This document shows positions 23,758 through 27,675 of a DNA stretch of 27,675 nucleotides, piece by piece. The position numbers and the translations under genes were made by a program. Source of the DNA: Latescibacteria bacterium UBA6620 (lineage in GTDB: Bacteria > Latescibacterota > UBA2968). Where the stretch lies: positions 135,300 to 162,974 of the forward strand of contig DJHM01000034.1 in the NCBI GenBank assembly GCA_002433075.1, written 5' to 3'. Numbering within the stretch: the first letter of the stretch is position 1; every line of letters begins with the position of its first letter. A model generated the notes under the pieces. The model was not told the DNA's origin and searched no databases. It was given only the letters and a program-made list of their open reading frames with translations.

Positions 23758-23998
23758 ATGGAAAACCGAGGAAACGGACATCACCCCTGGAGACCAGGTG
23801 CTCCTCTACACAGATGGCTGGACCGACGCCCGGAACGAGAACGAAGACACGTTCGGCATCGAAAGATTGACGGCGACGATCGAGGAGGCGGGAGAGATCG
23901 CCCTTGCTCATCTCACCCAGACCCTGGCCTTGTTCAGTGATGCCACTGAAGCCATTGACGACGTGACTGCACTCGTGCTGTCCCGTCAGGAATCGTAG
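23755..23998 (+). pseudogene. C-terminal relic of SpoIIE/RsbU phosphatase
   Basis: About 80 codons matching the end of a SpoIIE-type PP2C serine phosphatase: ITPGDQVLLYTDGWTDARNENEDTFGIERL and the final AIDDVTALVLSRQES. The YTDGxTDA metal motif and the DDVT motif are intact, but the N-terminal two-thirds of the catalytic domain and any sensor domain are gone. Upstream the frame is occupied by shifted Kelch sequence, so the ATG at 23669 would give a chimeric protein of 109 residues that is unlikely to be active. The fusion point is close to 23750. Confidence 0.75.
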
Positions 23999-24210
23999 TC
24001 GGCTGGTACGAATTCCCGTTCCATCACGATTGAGCCATTCGATTCGTCTTCGTCCGTCAGATCTTTCTGTCTATCTTGGGCGCGCTGCAAGAGGTTGCTG
24101 GACAACGAGCTTGGGTGCGGATCCCGAACACTCATCCGTTTTAGGACCATTTCCTCGCAGAACCAGCAGGGTAGGCAGGCTGTAAATACAACGGTTGAGA
24201 GGATGTTCCG

Positions 24211-25173
24211 ATGGAGAGAATGAGAGTCGGCCTCGGTCAGTTTCAGGAGCTCACCGATGAGATGCTAGCGTTCATCAAGCAGATGGGCGCCGACGACTTC
24301 CTGATGAACACGCCCCGTCTCCCGGGAGATGAGGAATGGGCTTACGAGGACCTGAAGGCGCTGAAGGAAAGAGCGGGCAATGCCGGCCTGCAGCTTCAGG
24401 CGTTGGAGAACGTACCGGTTCATTTCTACGAAAGGATCATGCTCAACCTTCCCCGCCGGGACAAACAGATCGAACATATGAGCAATACCATCCGGAATAT
24501 GGGCAAGGCGGGCATTCCCATCCTCGGCTACCACTGGATGCCCAACAAGGTCTGGCGAACCGAGCCGCTTGCCGAGTTGCGCGGAGGGGCACGTGCCACG
24601 CGTTTCGATATGGCCGAGCACGAAAATGCTCCGTTCTCGCACGAGCGGGAGTTCTCACAGGAAGAGATGGTCGAGAATTTTGACTATTACCTGGAAAGAA
24701 TCCTGCCCGTCGCCGAGGAGGCCGGCGTTGTGCTCGCCCTTCATCCCGATGATCCCCCCGTTCCCACGCTGGGCGGGGTCGGCCGGATTTTCGGCAGTTT
24801 CGAGCAGTTCAAGCGTGGCATCGACAAATTCGACAGCCCCTATCACAAGCTCGACTTCTGTATGGGCTGTTGGTCGGAGATGAACGCGGAGGGTGCGATA
24901 CCCGCCATCCGGCACTTCGCCGAACGCGACCGTATCGCTTACGTTCACTTCCGTTTCGTTCAAGGAGAAGTACCCTGCTTCAACGAGTGCTTCATCGACG
25001 AAGGCAGCGTCGATCCGTTCGACGTCATTGCCACACTTCGGGATGCGGACTTCACCGAATTTCTCATTACAGACCACGTGCCCCACATCGTGGACGACAC
25101 CTCTTGGGGTCACCGCGGAAGGGCATATGCAATAGGCTATATGAAGGCGTTGATCGACGGAGCGTATCGGTAG
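24211..25173 (+). CDS. uxuA: Mannonate dehydratase (UxuA family)
   Basis: A 320-residue TIM-barrel protein of the UxuA family, which dehydrates D-mannonate to 2-keto-3-deoxygluconate in glucuronate breakdown. Recognisable blocks: GADDFLMNTPRLPG, GIPILGYHWMP at 101-111, LALHPDDPPVPTLGGVGRI with H178, FCMGCWSEM with C217, IAYVHFRFV with H246 and LITDHVPH with D288. These match the expected metal and substrate residues in order. It is shorter than the E. coli enzyme (about 390), as in many bacterial homologues, so a related hexonate could be the substrate. GAGAGG precedes the ATG by eight bases; a second ATG three codons on is possible. It ends three bases from a convergent small gene. Confidence 0.88.
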   Translation: MERMRVGLGQFQELTDEMLAFIKQMGADDFLMNTPRLPGDEEWAYEDLKALKERAGNAGLQLQALENVPVHFYERIMLNLPRRDKQIEHMSNTIRNMGKAGIPILGYHWMPNKVWRTEPLAELRGGARATRFDMAEHENAPFSHEREFSQEEMVENFDYYLERILPVAEEAGVVLALHPDDPPVPTLGGVGRIFGSFEQFKRGIDKFDSPYHKLDFCMGCWSEMNAEGAIPAIRHFAERDRIAYVHFRFVQGEVPCFNECFIDEGSVDPFDVIATLRDADFTEFLITDHVPHIVDDTSWGHRGRAYAIGYMKALIDGAYR

Positions 25174-25176
25174 GGA

Positions 25177-25464
25177 TCAGCTCAGGAGGGAAACCAGCGA
25201 CGCTCGGGCCGTCGTCGGGACGTTGCCGTGGTGGAGTTCGGCAACACGGTAGCCCAGGTAGGTCTTGACGTTCGCGTGGTTCAGCGTATTGCGGTAGTAG
25301 TTCACGCACGACGGACACACGCCGTTCTTCAGCACCCACTTGGGGTGTTTGGCCTGGATGAGAGGGACAAGCTGGGTCTCCAGCGAGAGTTCGGCCTCCC
25401 GGTGGAGATCGGGAACACGATCTCCACATACTAGACATTTCTCACCCCCGATTTGACGTGGCAT
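25177..25464 (-). CDS. Small CxxC/CxxC zinc-ribbon-like protein
   Basis: A 95-residue protein starting MPRQIGGEKCLVCGDRVPDL. Two Cys pairs, C10-x2-C13 and C50-x2-C53, would bind one zinc. Between them is a helical acidic stretch (HREAELSLETQLVPLIQAKH) followed by PKWVLKNGVCPSCVNYYR. No known family is certain. The Cys spacing and a codon pattern like the neighbours argue that it is real. It is divergent from the aldo/keto reductase and ends three bases from the mannonate dehydratase stop. A weak GAGAGA lies upstream of the ATG. A role as a small DNA- or protein-binding factor is possible but not shown. Confidence 0.65.
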   Translation of the reverse strand: MPRQIGGEKCLVCGDRVPDLHREAELSLETQLVPLIQAKHPKWVLKNGVCPSCVNYYRNTLNHANVKTYLGYRVAELHHGNVPTTARASLVSLLS

Positions 25465-25614
25465 CCATATTCTCTCGCGTAAGTGGTGTCTTGATCGCGA
25501 CACCCTCTTGGAATCACCCAGCATTCTGCAGCAACCGTGAGTCAGGGACAGTTCCTGAACTCTGAACACCATCCGCCGAAGTTGCAAAGACGGATTTTCG
25601 ACACGGACGCCCAA

Positions 25615-26634
25615 ATGCCTATCCCCACATCCAGAATCGGTCAGACAACAGCGACGGTCACGCAACTCGGATTCGGTGGAGCCCCACTGGGGGAGCTCTT
25701 CGAACCGGTCAGCGCCGAACGTTCCCAAAGCGTGCTCGAGGCCGCCTGGGAAGGCGGTATCCGGTACTACGACACGGCGCCCTTCTACGGTCACGGTCTG
25801 AGCGAGCATCGTGTCGGCCATATGGTCAGGGAACAGCCGCGTGACGAGTACGTGCTCTCCACCAAGGCAGGACGCATTCTGAGTGCCACCAAGGATCTGT
25901 CCTCGTGGAAATCAGAGATGTGGGCGGGTGGCCTTCCCTTCGAGATCACCTTCGACTACAGCTACGACGGGATCATGCGATCCTACGAAGACAGTCTCCA
26001 GCGTCTCGGGCTGAACCGCGTGGATCTGCTCCTCATCCACGATCTCGATTTCTGGTTCAATGAAACAGAGGAGCGCGTCGTCGCCTACCTCAACCAGCTC
26101 TACACCAGTGGATGGCGTGCTCTGGACGAGCTCAAATCGACAGGCTGCATCAAGGGAATCGGAGCCGGTATCAACGAAACGGGTATGATCCCCCGCTTCT
26201 TCAACTATGTACCCATCGACTTCTTTATCTGCGCAATGCCCTACAACCTGCTCGACCAGGAAACCCTGGACAGCGAGTTCCCACTCTGTGAAAAACACGG
26301 CGCAGGCATTGTCATCGGAGCCGCTTTCGCATCCGGCATCCTGGCAACCGGCCCCGTCGAGGGCGCCTATTACCGATACGAACCCGCCCCGCCGGAAGTA
26401 CTAGACCGAACCGGAATGATCCAGAAGGTCTGCGAAAGTCACGGTGTCCCTCTCGGCGCTGCCGCGCTTCAGTTTCCCCTCTATCATCCCGTCGTGAACG
26501 CCACGATCCCCGGCGCCCTCGAACCCGAGCACGTCCAGACGAACGTCGACTGGTTCCAGCACGACATCCCGCCTGAACTCTGGTCCGACCTCAAATCCGA
26601 AAAGCTTATCCGCGAGGAATCCCCGACGCCATAG
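25615..26634 (+). CDS. Aldo/keto reductase, aldose dehydrogenase-like
   Basis: A 339-residue NAD(P)-dependent aldo/keto reductase. The ATG at 25615 is preferred over a GTG at 25537 because family proteins begin just before the LGFGGAPLG strand. The catalytic tetrad is present: D53 and Y58 in YYDTAPFYGHG, K84 in LSTKAGR and H142 in LLLIHD. GGAPLG near the start, the long insertion after the Lys and the DFFICAMPYNLLDQ segment resemble L-fucose/D-threo-aldose dehydrogenases, so oxidation of an aldose to a lactone is plausible. Together with the nearby mannonate dehydratase it suggests sugar-acid catabolism, although the two genes are separated by a minus-strand gene. Confidence 0.9.
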   Translation: MPIPTSRIGQTTATVTQLGFGGAPLGELFEPVSAERSQSVLEAAWEGGIRYYDTAPFYGHGLSEHRVGHMVREQPRDEYVLSTKAGRILSATKDLSSWKSEMWAGGLPFEITFDYSYDGIMRSYEDSLQRLGLNRVDLLLIHDLDFWFNETEERVVAYLNQLYTSGWRALDELKSTGCIKGIGAGINETGMIPRFFNYVPIDFFICAMPYNLLDQETLDSEFPLCEKHGAGIVIGAAFASGILATGPVEGAYYRYEPAPPEVLDRTGMIQKVCESHGVPLGAAALQFPLYHPVVNATIPGALEPEHVQTNVDWFQHDIPPELWSDLKSEKLIREESPTP

Positions 26635-26674
26635 CTCTCCGCGTGGAGCCTTCGGCAAAACGTTCCCGCCAATT

Positions 26675-26700
26675 ATCGATGATCGATCATCGATATCGAT
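26675..26700. repeat. ATCGAT-rich palindrome
   Basis: A perfect 20-base palindrome (26675-26694) made of ATCGAT, GATCGATC and ATCGAT, followed directly by another ATCGAT. It lies between the convergent aldo/keto reductase and PhyH genes, just beyond the T-run of the PhyH terminator. Function unknown. Confidence 0.55.
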
Positions 26701-26706
26701 AAAAAC

Positions 26707-26740
26707 GGCCCTTCAGGAGTCACACCGATCCCGAAGGGCC
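26707..26740 (-). terminator. Intrinsic terminator of PhyH gene
   Basis: Stem GGCCCTTC with GAAGGGCC (8 pairs) and an 18-base loop. On the minus strand it is followed by GTTTTTATC. It lies about 20 bases past the stop of the minus-strand PhyH gene, at the expected place. Confidence 0.8.
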
Positions 26741-26761
26741 TCACCATTCTATGTCATATGC

Positions 26762-27631
26762 TCAATCTTCTATGTACTGCACTTCCGGATGCCTCGCCGT
26801 CGGCACGCCGTGTTCCTCGCACCATTTCATCAGCGGATTCCGTCCGCCGTGGACCTGATACTCCTCAACGTCATCGAAGGCTTCTCCCACCAGAAATCGC
26901 TGGAGCGGCGTCAGCTTCACGATGAAGTCGGGTGACTGCGAGCGATAGTCCATCGGAATGACCCATCGATATCCATAGCCGACCATAATGGCCTTCCGTG
27001 TGTCCGGGCCCCGATGCACTGCCCCTGCGTGGAACGTTCGATTCTCGAAGATCAGGCAATCTCCCGGATGCAGACGTGGCTCGACTGCACCCTCCGGATC
27101 GGCCGAACGCTCCGGGATCTCCGGTTTTGCTGTGTGCAGGTGGCTCCCCGGCGTCACCATCGTCGCCCCGCGGGAAGGTTCGCTCAGATCCGTCAGATAG
27201 TAGGCGCACTTCACGAGCAGTCGCGGAATTGCCCGATGGCCCATATCGTCCATCGCCATCGCGTAGTCCCGGTGCCATCCCGGCCGACGATGGTTATCCG
27301 GCGTACCTTCCGGATCCGGCTGTTTGTAGATGAGGTGGGACGTCATCACCTGGAGACTCGCGCCCAGCAGTTGGATCACGATCGGCAGGATCTTCGGCTG
27401 GTCGATCAGCGGGATGAACGCATCGTCCAGCGTGATCGAATTTCTGAACCCATCGTAAAGACCATCGGGGGCCTGCTGACGACCCGTTCGCAGGTCGCTC
27501 CCCAGCAGCCGATCTCCCGCCTCGATCAACGACTCAATCGTCGGCCCATCCAGCGCGTTCCGAACGATCAGATACCCTTTTTCATCGAAATGACGGATGT
27601 CCTCTTCCGCCAACGGATCATACCTGAACAT
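26762..27631 (-). CDS. PhyH-family dioxygenase (WHRD)
   Basis: A 289-residue PhyH protein with a complete iron site: H120-R-D122 in PGWHRDYAMA, distal H201 in ENRTFHAGAV and R212 exactly eleven residues later. Other blocks are IRHFDEKGYLIVRNALDG near the start, CAYYLTDLSEPSRGATMVTPGSHLH at 142-166 and HPGDCLIFENRTFH. The C-terminal 60 residues (SPDFIVKLTPLQRFLVGE and onward) extend beyond the core fold. The ATG is at 27631, with only a weak AAGACAGG upstream. Promoter elements would lie in the last 44 bases of the window or beyond. It stands alone, convergent with the aldo/keto reductase. Confidence 0.92.
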   Translation of the reverse strand: MFRYDPLAEEDIRHFDEKGYLIVRNALDGPTIESLIEAGDRLLGSDLRTGRQQAPDGLYDGFRNSITLDDAFIPLIDQPKILPIVIQLLGASLQVMTSHLIYKQPDPEGTPDNHRRPGWHRDYAMAMDDMGHRAIPRLLVKCAYYLTDLSEPSRGATMVTPGSHLHTAKPEIPERSADPEGAVEPRLHPGDCLIFENRTFHAGAVHRGPDTRKAIMVGYGYRWVIPMDYRSQSPDFIVKLTPLQRFLVGEAFDDVEEYQVHGGRNPLMKWCEEHGVPTARHPEVQYIED

Positions 27632-27675
27632 GCCTGTCTTTCAATGATCTATTCTCAATGGCACGATTTTCGATG

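Noticed and set aside
1..27675. CRISPR array, transposase, integrase, tRNA or rRNA
   Set aside because: No regularly spaced repeats, no recognisable mobile-element protein and no gap large enough with tRNA-like structure were seen by eye. A tRNA scan was not possible.

Overview
This window looks like a gene-dense piece of an uncultured, sugar-degrading bacterial genome. It holds three sulfatases, eight phytanoyl-CoA-dioxygenase-like (PhyH) proteins, a mannonate dehydratase, an aldo/keto reductase, a PHP hydrolase, a GH127-like glycosidase and a secreted NHL-repeat protein with a dockerin-like, calcium-loop tail. The same mix is typical of Latescibacterota- and Poribacteria-like, often marine or sponge-associated, genomes. 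That assignment is inference from gene content only; there is no rRNA or marker gene here.

Layout. 1-4.5 kb: the 3' part of a sulfatase, a broken Nramp-type transporter on the minus strand, then a GH127-like glycosidase. 4.5-6.6 kb: a minus-strand PhyH-PHP pair ending at a strong terminator. 6.7-13.8 kb: a long plus-strand run of PhyH, polytopic membrane-TPR protein, two sulfatases, PhyH and a frameshifted GNAT acetyltransferase. It continues into a decayed stretch where an ABC-2 permease relic is fused to an aminoglycoside-phosphotransferase-like relic (to 15.26 kb). 15.3-18.4 kb: a PhyH, two VOC proteins, and a TetR regulator with a palindromic operator set exactly inside the promoter of the divergent VOC gene, followed by a membrane protein. 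18.45-19.46 kb: a glycosyltransferase N-terminus fused to a HAD phosphatase with an in-frame stop. 19.5-24 kb: PhyH, PhyH, NHL/dockerin-like protein, PhyH, then a Kelch relic joined to a SpoIIE-phosphatase relic. 24.2-27.6 kb: UxuA-like mannonate dehydratase, a small CxxC/CxxC protein, an aldo/keto reductase and a final PhyH.

Working together (inference): sulfatases and the glycosidase would desulfate and cut polysaccharides. The mannonate dehydratase and aldo/keto reductase would handle uronic acids and aldoses. The many PhyH enzymes would oxidise diverse small organic substrates as Fe(II)/2-oxoglutarate oxygenases.

Two things stand out. First, the eight PhyH proteins are very different from one another, and three of them lack the acidic residue of the usual H-x-D iron motif (they show HxG, HxH and HxQ). 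Second, functional genes alternate with at least four decayed loci carrying frameshifts, in-frame stops and deletion fusions. I saw no CRISPR array, transposase, tRNA or rRNA. Once the broken genes are counted, no stretch over about 300 bases lacks a gene.
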